From the NCBI RefSeq assembly GCF_014201355.1, contig NZ_JACHEG010000002.1, positions 558,001-622,000 of the forward strand: a stretch of 64,000 nt of DNA, given 5' to 3'. A program made the translations under genes and the position numbers. Positions 9,352-19,278 of this stretch are shown one piece after another. Source of the DNA: Aliirhizobium wenxiniae. Lineage in GTDB: Bacteria; Pseudomonadota; Alphaproteobacteria; Rhizobiales; Rhizobiaceae. Every line of letters begins with the position of its first letter. Position 1 is the stretch's first letter. The notes below the pieces were generated by a model. It was given only the letters and a program-made list of their open reading frames with translations, was not told the DNA's origin and did not search any database.

Positions 9352-11277
9352 ATGAGTTTTCTTTCAAACGCGACAATTAGAACAAAGATACTGTCCCTGA
9401 TCGTGCCGGTCTGTCTGATCGGCGTGGCCGGCATCGGTACCGCCGCCTACAGCTTCAAGCAGGCGGATAAGCAATATACGGCCTTCATCGCAGAAGACAG
9501 CGTCGCTGCGACCCAGGTATCGCGCGCCTCGACCTCGATGAATTCGGTCGCCTACAGCGCCTATCAGCTGACGGTCTATCCGCAGGGCTCCACCTTCCGC
9601 GCCGTGGCGCAGAAGAACTACGAAAGCGGCAAGAAAGTCATCGGCACGCTACTCGCATCTGCCAAGCAGCTTATTCCCGGGCAGGCGAGTGACCTGTCGG
9701 CGTTCGAAACCCGCGCGGCTGCAATCACCGCGATGACAGACAAGGCGGTTGCCTTGACCGAACAAGGCCAGATGCAGGATGCGCAAGCCGTTCTTGCCCA
9801 GGTCGACCCGGATATCGCCAAGATCCGTGACGACTTCAAGGACTGGAATGTCGCAAATACGAAGAGGGTTCTGGACAATAGTGCCGGGATCACCGCGCAA
9901 ATCAATTCAACCCTCATCACCCTGATCACGACGCTCGGCCTGCTGTTTGCCGCTGCGATCGCCGCCTCGCTGTTCGTTGCCTCGCGCGGCATTTCCGGCC
10001 CGATCGACATGCTGCGTCAGCGCATGGCGTCACTTGCCGGCGGTCAGACGAGCCAGGAGGTTCCGGGCCTCGGCCGCAAGGACGAAGTGGGCCATATGGC
10101 TGAAGCAGTCGCGGTGTTCCGCACCAATGCGATCGAGCGCGCCAAGCTTGAGGAAGAGGCTCGCGCCAACCGCAGCCTTTCCGAACAGGAACGCGCCGCA
10201 CGCGAAGAGCAGAAGGCAAAGGAAGCTGCTGACGTAAAGTTCGCGGTCGACAACCTGGCAAATGGCCTTTCGCATCTGGCAGACGGCGACCTTGCCTACC
10301 GGATCGGCAAGACGTTCACCGAAACGCTCGACGGCGTGCGCCACAACTTCAACGCCTCAGCCGACAAGCTGCAGGCAGCCATGCGCGGCGTTGCCCAGAA
10401 TGCCCGCGGCATCGATGCCGGCGCCAACGAGATCAAGTCGGCCGCCGACGATCTGGCCAAGCGCACCGAACAGCAGGCCGCGGCCCTGGAAGAAACGGCC
10501 GCAGCGCTGGAGCAGATCACCACCACTGTGAAGGATGCCGCCAAGCGTGCTTCCGAAGCCGGTGCGCTTGTCGCCCGTACCCGTCAAGGTGCGGAAAAGT
10601 CCGGAGAAGTCGTCCAGACCGCCGTGAAGGCGATGGAGGAGATCGAAAAGTCGTCCGGCGAGATCGGCAACATCATCGGCGTCATCGACGATATCGCCTT
10701 CCAGACCAACCTGCTGGCACTGAACGCCGGTGTCGAAGCAGCACGCGCCGGTGAAGCCGGCAAGGGCTTTGCCGTCGTCGCACAGGAAGTTCGCGAACTT
10801 GCGCAGCGCTCGGCCAATGCAGCCAAGGAAATCAAGGCGCTTATCACGACCTCGAACGAGCAGGTTCGCAACGGCGTGGAACTGGTCGGAGAGACCGGCA
10901 AAGCGCTGAAGAACATCGTTTCTGAAGTTCAGGAGATCAACCGCAACGTTGCAGCGATCGTCGAGTCCTCGCAGGAACAGTCTTCGGGTCTTCAGCAGAT
11001 CAACACGGCCGTCAACCAGATGGACCAGGATACGCAGAAGAACGCGGCGATGGTCGAGGAATCCACTGCCGCCAGCCATAGCCTGGCCCGCGAAGTCGCG
11101 TCTCTGAATTCGCTGCTGGCGCAATTCAAGCTGGCCGATGGCCATGCTCCGGCAGCCGTTCGCCCGGCGGCAAGAAACGATGCCCCGGCCGCTTCGCCGG
11201 CCCGGTCCCTCGCCCGCAAGGTCGCAGGCGCGTTTTCCGGCAATGCTGCCGTGGCGCAGAACTGGGAAGAATTCTGA
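9352..11277 (+). CDS. Methyl-accepting chemotaxis protein
   Basis: A 641-residue transmembrane chemoreceptor. Membrane segment 1 is at about residues 13-33, a roughly 150-residue helical periplasmic sensor follows, and membrane segment 2 is near residues 186-208. HAMP follows with GISGPI and the [13 protein letters not shown] pattern. A long signalling domain contains the hairpin tip [20 protein letters not shown] and the following [20 protein letters not shown]. It ends in NWEEF, matching the NWETF-type tether for CheR/CheB. The start at 9352 is chosen because [13 protein letters not shown] precedes membrane segment 1. The ligand is unknown. A paralogue lies at 31172. Confidence 0.95.
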   Translation: MSFLSNATIRTKILSLIVPVCLIGVAGIGTAAYSFKQADKQYTAFIAEDSVAATQVSRASTSMNSVAYSAYQLTVYPQGSTFRAVAQKNYESGKKVIGTLLASAKQLIPGQASDLSAFETRAAAITAMTDKAVALTEQGQMQDAQAVLAQVDPDIAKIRDDFKDWNVANTKRVLDNSAGITAQINSTLITLITTLGLLFAAAIAASLFVASRGISGPIDMLRQRMASLAGGQTSQEVPGLGRKDEVGHMAEAVAVFRTNAIERAKLEEEARANRSLSEQERAAREEQKAKEAADVKFAVDNLANGLSHLADGDLAYRIGKTFTETLDGVRHNFNASADKLQAAMRGVAQNARGIDAGANEIKSAADDLAKRTEQQAAALEETAAALEQITTTVKDAAKRASEAGALVARTRQGAEKSGEVVQTAVKAMEEIEKSSGEIGNIIGVIDDIAFQTNLLALNAGVEAARAGEAGKGFAVVAQEVRELAQRSANAAKEIKALITTSNEQVRNGVELVGETGKALKNIVSEVQEINRNVAAIVESSQEQSSGLQQINTAVNQMDQDTQKNAAMVEESTAASHSLAREVASLNSLLAQFKLADGHAPAAVRPAARNDAPAASPARSLARKVAGAFSGNAAVAQNWEEF

Positions 11278-11309
11278 GCCTGACGGTTCAGCGCAATCCA
11301 GACGACAGG

Positions 11310-11335
11310 AAGGCGGGGCAGCGATGCCCCGCCTT
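11310..11335 (+). terminator. Terminator hairpin after the first chemoreceptor
   Basis: A perfect 11-base stem, AAGGCGGGGCA-GCGA-TGCCCCGCCTT, followed by the moderately T-rich CTTCATTT. It lies between the convergent chemoreceptor and corA genes. Confidence 0.7.
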
Positions 11336-11354
11336 CTTCATTTCCAGACCTGCC

Positions 11355-12389
11355 TCACAGCCAGCCTTTCCGCTTGAAATAGAGGTAGGGCACAGCCATC
11401 GAGAAGATCATCATGATGATCGCCGAGTGATATCCGTAATGCCATTGCAATTCCGGCTGATAGGCGAAGTTCATGCCGTAGACGGAAGCAACCAGCGTCG
11501 GCGGCAGGAACATGACCGAGGCGACGGAGAATATCTTGATGATCTGGTTCTGCTCCAGATTGATCAGGCCGAGCGTCGCATCGAGCAGGAAGTTAATCTT
11601 GTTCGACATGAAGGCCGAGTGATCGCCAAGCGAGGTGGCATCGCGCTGCAGCAGCTTCAGCCGCTGGCGGACTTCCTTTGACAGCTTGCGGTCAACGCCA
11701 TCAAGCGCCGCATAATAGGCGACGACACGGGAGACGCTGACGAGGCTTTCTCGCACGACGGTAATGAACTCGCCCTTCTGGCCGATGGCGCGGATCAGTT
11801 CCTGCAGGTCGCGCTGTTTCTTGTTGGCCTTCGATGCTTTGGCCTCGAAAACGTCACGCGAGATCTGGTCGATATCGGCGCCGAGCCTTTCCAGCGTATC
11901 GGCCATGCGGTCGATGATCGCCTCGACCAGACCGCTCATGATCAGCTCGCCGGTGGCCGTATGCGTGCCGAGGCCGTTTGCCTTGCGGGCACGCGCCATG
12001 AAGGCATCGAACGGACGCGGTTCGGCATGACGGACGGTGACGAGGATCGAGCCCTTGATGATGAAGGTGACCGGTACCTTGATCGGCGTGCCGGCATCCG
12101 GGCGGGTCAGCACGGTCATGGTCATGAACTCGGCGCCGTCCTCCTGATAAAGACGGGCGGAAAGCTCGATATCCTCCATCTCGTCCATGGTGGGCACGAC
12201 GATGCCGAGGCATTTTCCGACCTCGTGTTCCTCTTCGGCCGTCGGGCTGACCAGGTCGTACCAGACGACGGAAGGGGCACGTTCCGTGGGTTGGATCTCA
12301 GCCTGCGCAATGGCATTTTCGCCCTCGGACTGTTCGTCAAAGGCTGCAGGTACAAGGCGATCAAGGTCATAGGCGTGGATGCGCAGCAT
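11355..12389 (-). CDS. corA: CorA-type divalent cation (magnesium) channel
   Basis: A 344-residue CorA family inner-membrane channel that imports Mg2+ (also Co2+ or Ni2+). The cytoplasmic funnel domain precedes two C-terminal membrane helices, with the signature YGMNF at the end of the first and a basic KRKGWL tail. The start at 12389 lies nine bases after AAGGAG; an upstream in-frame ATG at 12431 is not needed. It is a lone gene between two large gaps. The family assignment is firm; the ion is inferred from the family. Confidence 0.93.
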   Translation of the reverse strand: MLRIHAYDLDRLVPAAFDEQSEGENAIAQAEIQPTERAPSVVWYDLVSPTAEEEHEVGKCLGIVVPTMDEMEDIELSARLYQEDGAEFMTMTVLTRPDAGTPIKVPVTFIIKGSILVTVRHAEPRPFDAFMARARKANGLGTHTATGELIMSGLVEAIIDRMADTLERLGADIDQISRDVFEAKASKANKKQRDLQELIRAIGQKGEFITVVRESLVSVSRVVAYYAALDGVDRKLSKEVRQRLKLLQRDATSLGDHSAFMSNKINFLLDATLGLINLEQNQIIKIFSVASVMFLPPTLVASVYGMNFAYQPELQWHYGYHSAIIMMIFSMAVPYLYFKRKGWL

Positions 12390-12784
12390 GACGGCTCCTT
12401 TTCGGACCATCTGGTCCCCGGAGCGCATCACCGAGAGAACGGATCAGAGCCCCGAAGCGGCAGGTCTATCTGTTGACGTCGAACTTCGACTGTCGGGGTT
12501 CATCTCGATTTGTCCTTTGAAAGAGCGACGCCCGGACGGGCAGCCGCTTCAGGCGTCACATGGGCCTGTCGCATCGGAAAGTCAATGGGAATGATGGCGG
12601 TCGAAAAGATGGCAAGGAATGAGACCTCGGCCGCCTGCAATCACCTCTTGTAGATTAGGCAAATCTAATATAAATTCACCCTGTCGCCATTTCCCAGATC
12701 AACCGGCGATGGTCCGAAGCACAATCTTCGGCCGGGCACACCCCTGCCCCATTCGGCTTGGCATTCCCCCGATTGGCCACCCGA
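12390..12784. other. Intergenic region upstream of corA
   Basis: Roughly 400 bases without a supported gene. It contains the inverted repeat TAGATT-AGGCA-AATCTA at 12651-12667 within an AT-rich patch (AATCTAATATAAATTC), a possible promoter or operator. I see no recognisable riboswitch. Confidence 0.4.
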
Positions 12785-12822
12785 CAAAAAAGCCGCCGGA
12801 ACAGGAACCGGCGGCCTTTTTG
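12785..12822 (-). terminator. Bidirectional factor-independent terminator
   Basis: An 8-base perfect GC stem, GCCGCCGG (12792-12799) with CCGGCGGC (12808-12815). It is flanked by seven A on the left and TTTTT on the right, so it can work in both directions. On the minus strand it ends the gene at 12858-13247. Confidence 0.85.
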
Positions 12823-12857
12823 TTATGCGATCCGTCTATCGAGTCGATCCGGCTGGC

Positions 12858-13247
12858 TCAAACGAACTGAGACAGGCCCGGCACCGAGGCGATAACCGTG
12901 TCGACCACTTCGTCACCTGCATGTTCGCGGGCAACTGCCATGGTTTCCTTGGCAAGTGCCGTGATCTCGCCCATGCCGAGGCCCTGGGACATGAGCTGCT
13001 GACCGAGCGCCATGACGCCGCCGCCGAAGCTTGCCATCAGGCCGCCGAGCAGACCGCCGCCGCCGGCGCCTTCGCCGTTGAACTGGGCTACCAGTTCCGG
13101 GGCGCCCGGGATTGCTTCGATCATCTTTGCTACCGCGCCGTCATCGGCCTCGCGCTGCAGGAAGCCGAGCATCATGCCGATTGCTTTTGCGGCCACATCC
13201 GGCGTGATGCCGACGCTGTCGGCGACGCGGGAAACCAGTTCGTTCAT
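12858..13247 (-). CDS. Glycine-rich DUF2267/DUF2780-like small protein
   Basis: A 129-residue soluble protein. The N-terminal half (ISP-like helical segment VADSVGITPDVAAKAIGMML) and the C-terminal half (GEITALAKETMAVAREHAG, then VIASVPGLSQF) are helical. They flank a glycine-rich linker, GEGAGGGGLLGGLMASFGGG, at about residues 58-77. This resembles DUF2267/DUF2780 proteins of unknown function. GGAGACATCC precedes the ATG. It is monocistronic, with a strong terminator 40 bases downstream. Confidence 0.7.
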   Translation of the reverse strand: MNELVSRVADSVGITPDVAAKAIGMMLGFLQREADDGAVAKMIEAIPGAPELVAQFNGEGAGGGGLLGGLMASFGGGVMALGQQLMSQGLGMGEITALAKETMAVAREHAGDEVVDTVIASVPGLSQFV

Positions 13248-13388
13248 CAGGATGTCTCCTCAAAATTCTGACGTTGACGTCAAAGTAATACACATTCAGC
13301 CATGGCAAGACTAGCCATGACAGGAGATTGGAACATTGTTATTCGCGATCCGGGGATGGCGGCGCAAGTGCTTAATTGCGGTCATCGA

Positions 13389-14405
13389 TCAATCCCGCGT
13401 TTCTCCCAGTGTATCGGCCATATAGGCACCGCGTTCTCCCATGGGCCGCGGCGTGCCGGTGGTCGAATCGCGTGTCGTCTGGTGTTCGAGTTCGGCGTTG
13501 ATCTCGGCCCCGACGATCACGATGATGGCCGATATCCATGTCCAGACCATGAAGCCGATCAGCGCGCCCAATGTACCGTAGGTCGCGTTGTAGTTGGCGA
13601 TATTGGAGAGATAGAAGGAGACGCCGAGGGAGGCGGCGAACCAGAGGAGCGTGGAGAAGACAGCGCCCCATGTGAGCCAGCGGACCTTGGCCGGCTCGCG
13701 GCTGGGGCCGAACCGATAGAGAGCCATGATGCCGAAACCGACGAACACCATCATGATCGGCCAGCGGGCGACGCGAATAATGAGTTCGGCCCAGCGATCC
13801 AGCCAGAAATAGTTTAGCACGGCCGGCACGACACCCATCGAAAACAGGATAACGATGGCGATCAGGAAGGCGCCGAAGGTGAAGACGAGCGAAACGAGAT
13901 TGAGGCGGACGATGCTGCGCTTTTCCTTTTCGCGATAGGCAACATTCATCGCATCGAACAGCGCCTTGATGCCATTATTGGCGCTCCACAGGGCCAGCGC
14001 CAGACCACCGACGAGGCCTGCGGACAGGGTGGCGCCGCCTTCCGCCGACAGCGCCCTAACCTGATTGAGAAAGATGTCGAGCGCATCCGCCGGCATCACG
14101 GAGCCGAGCGAAGCGATACGGTCGGCGATCGCCGCAGGGTCGGCCAGAAGCCCGTAAAGAGAGACGAGCACGCTGGCGGCAGGAAAGAGAGCCAGAAGCA
14201 GATAATAGGTGACGCCGGCCGCAATCAGCGTGACCCTGTCTTCCATCACGCCGGAGACGATACGCCAGAAGACATCCTTCAACCCGCGGGCGGGAATTTC
14301 TGCGGGCGTATCGGCCTCCCTTCCCCTACCCTGATGCGGCTGAGAAATCCGGCCTTTCCCGAGATGTTCGGCGTCATTCTCCAGCAGGTTGCCGCTCGTC
14401 GTCAT
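13389..14405 (-). CDS. YihY/BrkB family inner-membrane protein
   Basis: A 338-residue polytopic membrane protein of the YihY/UPF0761 (BrkB-like) family. A hydrophilic N-terminus of about 65 residues is followed by six membrane segments. The family hallmarks ERVTLIAAGVTYYLLLALFP-like opening, LWSANNGIKALFDAMNVAYRE and PFxPxREPAKVRW-type loop are visible. The function of the family is unsettled; envelope or transport roles have been proposed. It is divergent from the HerA-like ATPase at 14522 with about 115 bases between. The start at 14405 is taken because the stretch before it is not conserved-looking. Confidence 0.85.
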   Translation of the reverse strand: MTTSGNLLENDAEHLGKGRISQPHQGRGREADTPAEIPARGLKDVFWRIVSGVMEDRVTLIAAGVTYYLLLALFPAASVLVSLYGLLADPAAIADRIASLGSVMPADALDIFLNQVRALSAEGGATLSAGLVGGLALALWSANNGIKALFDAMNVAYREKEKRSIVRLNLVSLVFTFGAFLIAIVILFSMGVVPAVLNYFWLDRWAELIIRVARWPIMMVFVGFGIMALYRFGPSREPAKVRWLTWGAVFSTLLWFAASLGVSFYLSNIANYNATYGTLGALIGFMVWTWISAIIVIVGAEINAELEHQTTRDSTTGTPRPMGERGAYMADTLGETRD

Positions 14406-14521
14406 ATGGCCCTCGCTTTCGCGTGATCTGATCGCTCGGGGCCTCGGGAAATCGTTGCCGCCCGCCAAAGCCCGCCGTATAAGCATTTGAGAACAAACGC
14501 CGCGAGGGAGCGCAGAGTTGC

Positions 14522-16102
14522 ATGACTGACGAGATGGGTAAGCTCTTCATCGGTGGCAGCCGCAAGCCGGACGACACGCTGAACAAGGCCGAATATCTGG
14601 ACCTGAAATTCGGCAACCGCCACGGCCTGGTGACTGGAGCAACCGGCACCGGCAAGACGGTGACGCTGCAGGTTCTGGCGGAAGGTTTTTCCAAGGCGGG
14701 CGTTCCGGTTTTCGCCGCCGACATCAAGGGTGACCTTTCCGGTGTCGCCGCCAAGGGAGAAACCAAGGATTTCCTGCTGAAGCGCGCCGAGCAGATCGGT
14801 TTTCAGGACTATGACTTCGAACAGTTTCCGGTGATCTTCTGGGACATCTATGGCGAAAAAGGCCATCGGGTGCGCACCACGATCGCCGAAATGGGACCGC
14901 TTCTTCTGGCCCGGTTGATGAATGCATCCGAACCGCAGGAAGGTGTCTTGAACATCGCCTTCAAGCTGGCCGACAAGGCAGGCCTGCCGCTTCTCGACCT
15001 GAAGGATCTCACCTCGCTTCTCAACTACATGGCAGAGAATGCGACCGAGCTTTCCAAGGAATTCGGACTGATTTCCAAAGCCTCCGTCGGTTCGATCCAG
15101 CGCGCGCTTCTGGTGCTGGAACAGCAGGGTGCGGAACATTTCTTCGGCGAACCGGCGCTGAAGATCACCGACATCATGCGGGTGAACCCGAATAACGGTT
15201 ACGGCCAGATCTCGATTCTCGCTGCCGACAAGCTGATGATGAACCCGCGGCTTTACGCGACCTTCCTTCTGTGGCTGCTTTCGGAACTGTTCGAAGAACT
15301 GCCGGAAGTGGGCGATCCGGAAAAGCCGAAGCTCGTCTTCTTCTTCGACGAGGCGCATCTTCTGTTTGATGAGGCGCCGAAGATCCTGATCGACCGTGTG
15401 GAACAGGTGGTGCGCCTGATCCGCTCCAAGGGCGTCGGTGTCTATTTCGTTACGCAGAACCCGCTCGACGTGCCGGAAACGGTGCTGGCCCAGCTCGGCA
15501 ACCGCGTGCAGCATGCGCTGCGTGCCTATACGCCGCGCGAGCAGAAGGCAGTAAAGACGGCGGCCGATACGTTCCGCCCCAACCCCGATTTCGACTGCGC
15601 GACCGCCATCACCCAGCTCGGCACCGGCGAGGCGCTTGTCTCGACGCTGGAAGCAAAGGGCGCACCTTCGATGGTGGAACGCACACTGATCCGTCCGCCG
15701 TCGGGCCGGATCGGGCCGCTCACCGATGCGGAGCGTCAGGGGATCATGGATCGCAGCCCCGTTCTTGGGCTTTATGACGAGGATATCGATCGCGAGAGCG
15801 CCTTCGAGATCCTCGCCTCGCGCGCCAAGCAGGCGGCCGATGCAGCAGCTGCCAGAAACGCAAAAGACGAACTCGATCCAGCGCCGCCTGCCGGTTCCGG
15901 CGAGACGACCGGCTGGACTTTGCCGGGCTTCGGCGGCGGTGACGACGATCAGGACCAGCAGCGGGGGCGCAAGACTGTCGGCCGCTCGGGTTACCAGCGC
16001 GAGACGATCGTGGAAGCAGCGATGAAGAGCGTGACGCGTACGGTTGCCACGCAACTCGGCCGGGCGATCGTGCGCGGAATCCTGGGCAGCCTCAAGCGCT
16101 GA
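14522..16102 (+). CDS. HerA-like/YjgR (DUF853) ATPase
   Basis: A 526-residue P-loop ATPase of the YjgR/DUF853 group, related to HerA/FtsK helicases. Walker A is GATGTGKT at residues 39-46; Walker B is KLVFFFDEAHLLF. A conserved YFVTQNPLDVPETVLAQLGNRVQHALRA arginine-finger region follows. About 50 residues near the C-terminus (NAKDELDPAPPAGSG onward) are a low-complexity linker. It is probably a cytoplasmic DNA or protein translocase-type ATPase, but its cellular role is unknown. It lies divergent to the BrkB-like gene, and no NurA-like nuclease is adjacent. Confidence 0.88.
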   Translation: MTDEMGKLFIGGSRKPDDTLNKAEYLDLKFGNRHGLVTGATGTGKTVTLQVLAEGFSKAGVPVFAADIKGDLSGVAAKGETKDFLLKRAEQIGFQDYDFEQFPVIFWDIYGEKGHRVRTTIAEMGPLLLARLMNASEPQEGVLNIAFKLADKAGLPLLDLKDLTSLLNYMAENATELSKEFGLISKASVGSIQRALLVLEQQGAEHFFGEPALKITDIMRVNPNNGYGQISILAADKLMMNPRLYATFLLWLLSELFEELPEVGDPEKPKLVFFFDEAHLLFDEAPKILIDRVEQVVRLIRSKGVGVYFVTQNPLDVPETVLAQLGNRVQHALRAYTPREQKAVKTAADTFRPNPDFDCATAITQLGTGEALVSTLEAKGAPSMVERTLIRPPSGRIGPLTDAERQGIMDRSPVLGLYDEDIDRESAFEILASRAKQAADAAAARNAKDELDPAPPAGSGETTGWTLPGFGGGDDDQDQQRGRKTVGRSGYQRETIVEAAMKSVTRTVATQLGRAIVRGILGSLKR

Positions 16103-16273
16103 TTGCGGCACCCTTAGCGCCCCACCACCCAAGGCTGCTGCCGTCACGATGGCGGCAGCGGATTTCTGTGCGATGTCGAAAAAGTCAGCATTTCAACCAA
16201 TTATCGATAGGTTGCCTTAACCCCTTATCGCTATGGGTGCAGCATACTTTATGTGACTTACTGCACACGAGAT

Positions 16274-17869
16274 ATGTACTTGAAGCGATCAAGGGTCATA
16301 GCAGAAGCCATCCTCCTCGCCTTTGTGGGCGTGCTTCTGCCGTTGTCGGCAGCCATTTATGCCGCGTGGGCGCTATCGGTAAACACCGAAAAGGGACGGC
16401 TTGAACTGGTCGCCAGCCAGGCTGCCGCCCGTACGCATCTCTCCATTCTCAATACCGCCGCCATGCTGCGCGAGCTCGACAATCAGAAGCTCGCCCCCTG
16501 TTCCGATGCTCATATCGGCGAAATGCGCCGCCTTTCGATCAATGGCCGGATGATCGAGGAGATCGGCTATATCGATGACGGTCTGCTCAGATGTACGTCC
16601 TGGGGACAAACGACGAAGCGGATCGCGAAGCTTCCTCCCGATTTCATGAGCGGCGACGACATCGAAACCTGGGTGGCGGTACCGCCTCTGGTCAGCGGTG
16701 CGGACCCGCTCACCGTCGTGCAGGTGGGCAAACATAATGCGCTGATCGATCCGGTGCGCCCGATAGACCTGCTCTCGGACAACCGCATTCTTGTTACCAT
16801 CGTTGCGCCGAATGGCCGTGTTGCGGCGATGCTCAACGATCTCGACACGCAAATGGCTCTGTCCCTGGCGAAACAAGGCAAGAGCGGCGTCAACGATGAC
16901 TACGTCTATGGCGTGGCGACCGATGCAGGCTGGACCGCGATCGCCGTCGGTCATCGGGAGGAGCTGATTGCCCAGTTCCGCAGCCAGCTCTGGGTTTTCC
17001 TTCTGTTCGGCGGCTTTGCCTCGATCTTCATCGTGGCGATGATCATGCGCCAGTCGCGCAAGCGGCTCTCTCCGCTCAGCGAATTGCAGATCGCTGTGCG
17101 CAAGCGCGAATTTATCGTCCACTACCAGCCGATCGTCGAGCTTGCCACGGGCAACTGCGTCGGAGCCGAAGCCCTGGTGCGCTGGAAGCGACCGGACGGA
17201 AGCCTGGTGCGACCAGACCTGTTCATTCCGCTTGCCGAGCAGAGCGGCCTGATCCAGCCGATCACCGACCAGGTGATCGATGCAGTGGCAAGAGATCTCA
17301 ACGAGCTGCTGGTTCAGTACCGTTCTGTCCATGTGACGATCAATGTCTGCGCCGAAGACATCAAAAGCGGGCGTATTCTCGAAGCGGTCGCTGCACGCAT
17401 CGGCCGAACGGGGATCGAAAACAGGCAGATATGGCTTGAAGCGACCGAACGCGGACTGCTGGATATCGAAGAGGCGAGCCGCACGATCGAGGAAGCCCGT
17501 ACTCGCGGCCACAAGGTGGCGATCGACGATTTCGGCACCGGCTATTCCAGCCTGCAATATCTCCAGAACCTTCCCCTCGACACGCTGAAGATCGACAAGT
17601 CGTTCATCAATACGATCAACCGGCAGAGCGCCACGAGCTCCGTCGTGCCTCACATCATCGACATGGCGAAGGCGCTCAATCTCTCGGTTGTGGCGGAAGG
17701 CGTGGAAACGGTGGAGCAGGCCGAATATCTGATCGAGCACGGTGTCGAATACGGGCAAGGCTGGCACTATGGCAAACCCATGCCCGCCGACATATTCATC
17801 GCCTACCTGTACGAAAACATGAAACGCAGACGCGCAGATGTCATCCCGCTACGTCGTTTGAACGGATAG
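16274..17869 (+). CDS. CSS-motif EAL-domain c-di-GMP phosphodiesterase
   Basis: A 531-residue membrane protein: membrane segment 1 at about residues 8-30, a periplasmic CSS-type sensor whose cysteines lie in APCSDAH and LLRCTSWG, membrane segment 2 near 235-255, then a cytoplasmic EAL domain. The EAL signature (GAEALVRW), IDDFGTGYSSLQYL, LKIDKSFI and VVAEGVET are all intact, so an active c-di-GMP phosphodiesterase is expected. Known CSS-EAL proteins sense periplasmic redox state. The ATG at 16274 is preferred to a GTG at 16253. It is one of three c-di-GMP proteins in the window and appears monocistronic. Confidence 0.9.
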   Translation: MYLKRSRVIAEAILLAFVGVLLPLSAAIYAAWALSVNTEKGRLELVASQAAARTHLSILNTAAMLRELDNQKLAPCSDAHIGEMRRLSINGRMIEEIGYIDDGLLRCTSWGQTTKRIAKLPPDFMSGDDIETWVAVPPLVSGADPLTVVQVGKHNALIDPVRPIDLLSDNRILVTIVAPNGRVAAMLNDLDTQMALSLAKQGKSGVNDDYVYGVATDAGWTAIAVGHREELIAQFRSQLWVFLLFGGFASIFIVAMIMRQSRKRLSPLSELQIAVRKREFIVHYQPIVELATGNCVGAEALVRWKRPDGSLVRPDLFIPLAEQSGLIQPITDQVIDAVARDLNELLVQYRSVHVTINVCAEDIKSGRILEAVAARIGRTGIENRQIWLEATERGLLDIEEASRTIEEARTRGHKVAIDDFGTGYSSLQYLQNLPLDTLKIDKSFINTINRQSATSSVVPHIIDMAKALNLSVVAEGVETVEQAEYLIEHGVEYGQGWHYGKPMPADIFIAYLYENMKRRRADVIPLRRLNG

Positions 17870-17905
17870 CTCCATTTCCCCGTCAGCCAGAATTGCTTCC
17901 GACCC

Positions 17906-18718
17906 TCAACGTTTCGGCGCCACCAGGGAGAAGAATGCTCCCTGCGGATCCGTCGCGTTGATGATCCAGCTGTCACCGGGTACGGATTGCGGACCGAAGA
18001 CCACCGTGCCGCCATTGGCCTTGACCCGCTCAACCGCGGCATCGATAGCCTCGACGTTGAAGTAATAACTCCAGCAGGGCATGGGCACGGTTTCCGGCCT
18101 CGTCATCATGCCGCCGATGGCTTTGCCTCCGTGGGCGAAGATGCGGTATGGCCCCATCGGCCCCATGTCGAAATCGTGGTCCTTCGTCCAACCGAACACC
18201 TTGCCGTAAAAATCGAAGGCTTCATGCACTTCGCCGGCATAAAGCTCGCGCCAGCCGACATTGCCACGATCTTCCGGTCCCAGTTCACGTGGCGGATTTT
18301 CCGGAGGGATCGGCGTCATGATGCAAAGCACTGCGCCATGCGGATCGGCAACCACGGCAAACCGGCCGATGCCTGGAATATCGTCCGGCTCGCGCTGAAC
18401 GCGGCCCCCGAGTGAAACATATTCCTTCGCCGTCTCATCCACGTCATCGACCGCGACGTAACCCGTCCAGTTCGGCGGCAGCTTGCCTTCCAGTTCGGGC
18501 GGGAAATTCATCATGCCGCCGATGCCGGGGCAGTTTTCCCCCTCGCCCATTTCGAACAGATAATAGTACGGCAAATCCGGCATCTGTATGGAATTCACCT
18601 TCCAGCCGACAACGGCGGAATAAAAATCGCCCGCAGCCCTGGTGTCGGAGGTCATCAGCTCGCACCAGATGAATTTTCCATGAGTAGCGGAACGCGTGTT
18701 GGATGCAGTCTGCAGCAT
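17906..18718 (-). CDS. VOC family protein (two glyoxalase-like domains)
   Basis: A 270-residue protein made of two vicinal-oxygen-chelate repeats, about residues 14-125 and 145-265. Each opens with the metal-site pattern (FIWCELMTSDTRAAGDFY and VGWRELYAGEVHEAFDFY). Such proteins include dioxygenases, glyoxalases and antibiotic-binding proteins; the activity here cannot be told. It is the last of three genes, reading DUF899, DUF1579 and VOC on the minus strand, probably one operon. Confidence 0.85.
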   Translation of the reverse strand: MLQTASNTRSATHGKFIWCELMTSDTRAAGDFYSAVVGWKVNSIQMPDLPYYYLFEMGEGENCPGIGGMMNFPPELEGKLPPNWTGYVAVDDVDETAKEYVSLGGRVQREPDDIPGIGRFAVVADPHGAVLCIMTPIPPENPPRELGPEDRGNVGWRELYAGEVHEAFDFYGKVFGWTKDHDFDMGPMGPYRIFAHGGKAIGGMMTRPETVPMPCWSYYFNVEAIDAAVERVKANGGTVVFGPQSVPGDSWIINATDPQGAFFSLVAPKR

Positions 18719-18756
18719 GGCACTATCCTCGTGATCGGTTAGGGAAAGGAAGCCTC

Positions 18757-19242
18757 TCAGCCTTTGCGGCGATAATGCGCTTCCATGAACTGTTTCCAGC
18801 TGCCATCCGGTTGCCTGGCGCTGGAGGTGAAAGTGCGGTGGTCATCGGACAGGAAGGTGACCTGCTCGCGGTAATCGGCCATGCCCTCACCGCTCATCGT
18901 TGGCCCCGTCGTATAGAGGCTGAGCGTCTTGCCATCCGGCTCGACTTCGCCTTCATAAACCCAGAGATAGTCCATCATTGAACCAAACCAGGTGCCGACA
19001 TATTTGCCCTTGGCGGCGTCATATCCGAGGGTGAGCATGGTGGTTGCAGGACCTCCCCCTTCGCCTCCCTCTCCCTTGGGCATGTCACCCGTGCCTTCGG
19101 CCACGATCCAGATGCCTTGAAGCGACCGGACATTTTCCACCCAGGGCGTTTCGCCGCTCATGTCCGAGGTGACGTCCCAGCTGCCGACCATCTTTTCCAG
19201 AAAGCCGTGCTCAGCACGCGGTTTTGCCATGACCATCGTCAT
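18757..19242 (-). CDS. DUF1579 family protein
   Basis: A 161-residue protein resembling DUF1579, with MVGSWDVTSDMSGETPWVE near the start and a beta-rich remainder (TLGYDAAKGKYVGTWFGSMM, then LSLYTTGPTMSG). The family is of unknown function and often sits with detoxification genes. GGAGGAGAAAAC precedes the ATG. It follows the DUF899 gene by about 36 bases on the minus strand, inside the putative DUF899-DUF1579-VOC operon. Confidence 0.8.
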   Translation of the reverse strand: MTMVMAKPRAEHGFLEKMVGSWDVTSDMSGETPWVENVRSLQGIWIVAEGTGDMPKGEGGEGGGPATTMLTLGYDAAKGKYVGTWFGSMMDYLWVYEGEVEPDGKTLSLYTTGPTMSGEGMADYREQVTFLSDDHRTFTSSARQPDGSWKQFMEAHYRRKG

Positions 19243-19278
19243 TGTTTTCTCCTCCCTGATTATGAAATCTGCGCCGCC

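Noticed and set aside
14402-16147. 581-codon minus-strand frame opposite the HerA-like ATPase
   Set aside because: Shadow of a clear P-loop ATPase on the plus strand; its composition is unusual (Arg/His rich).
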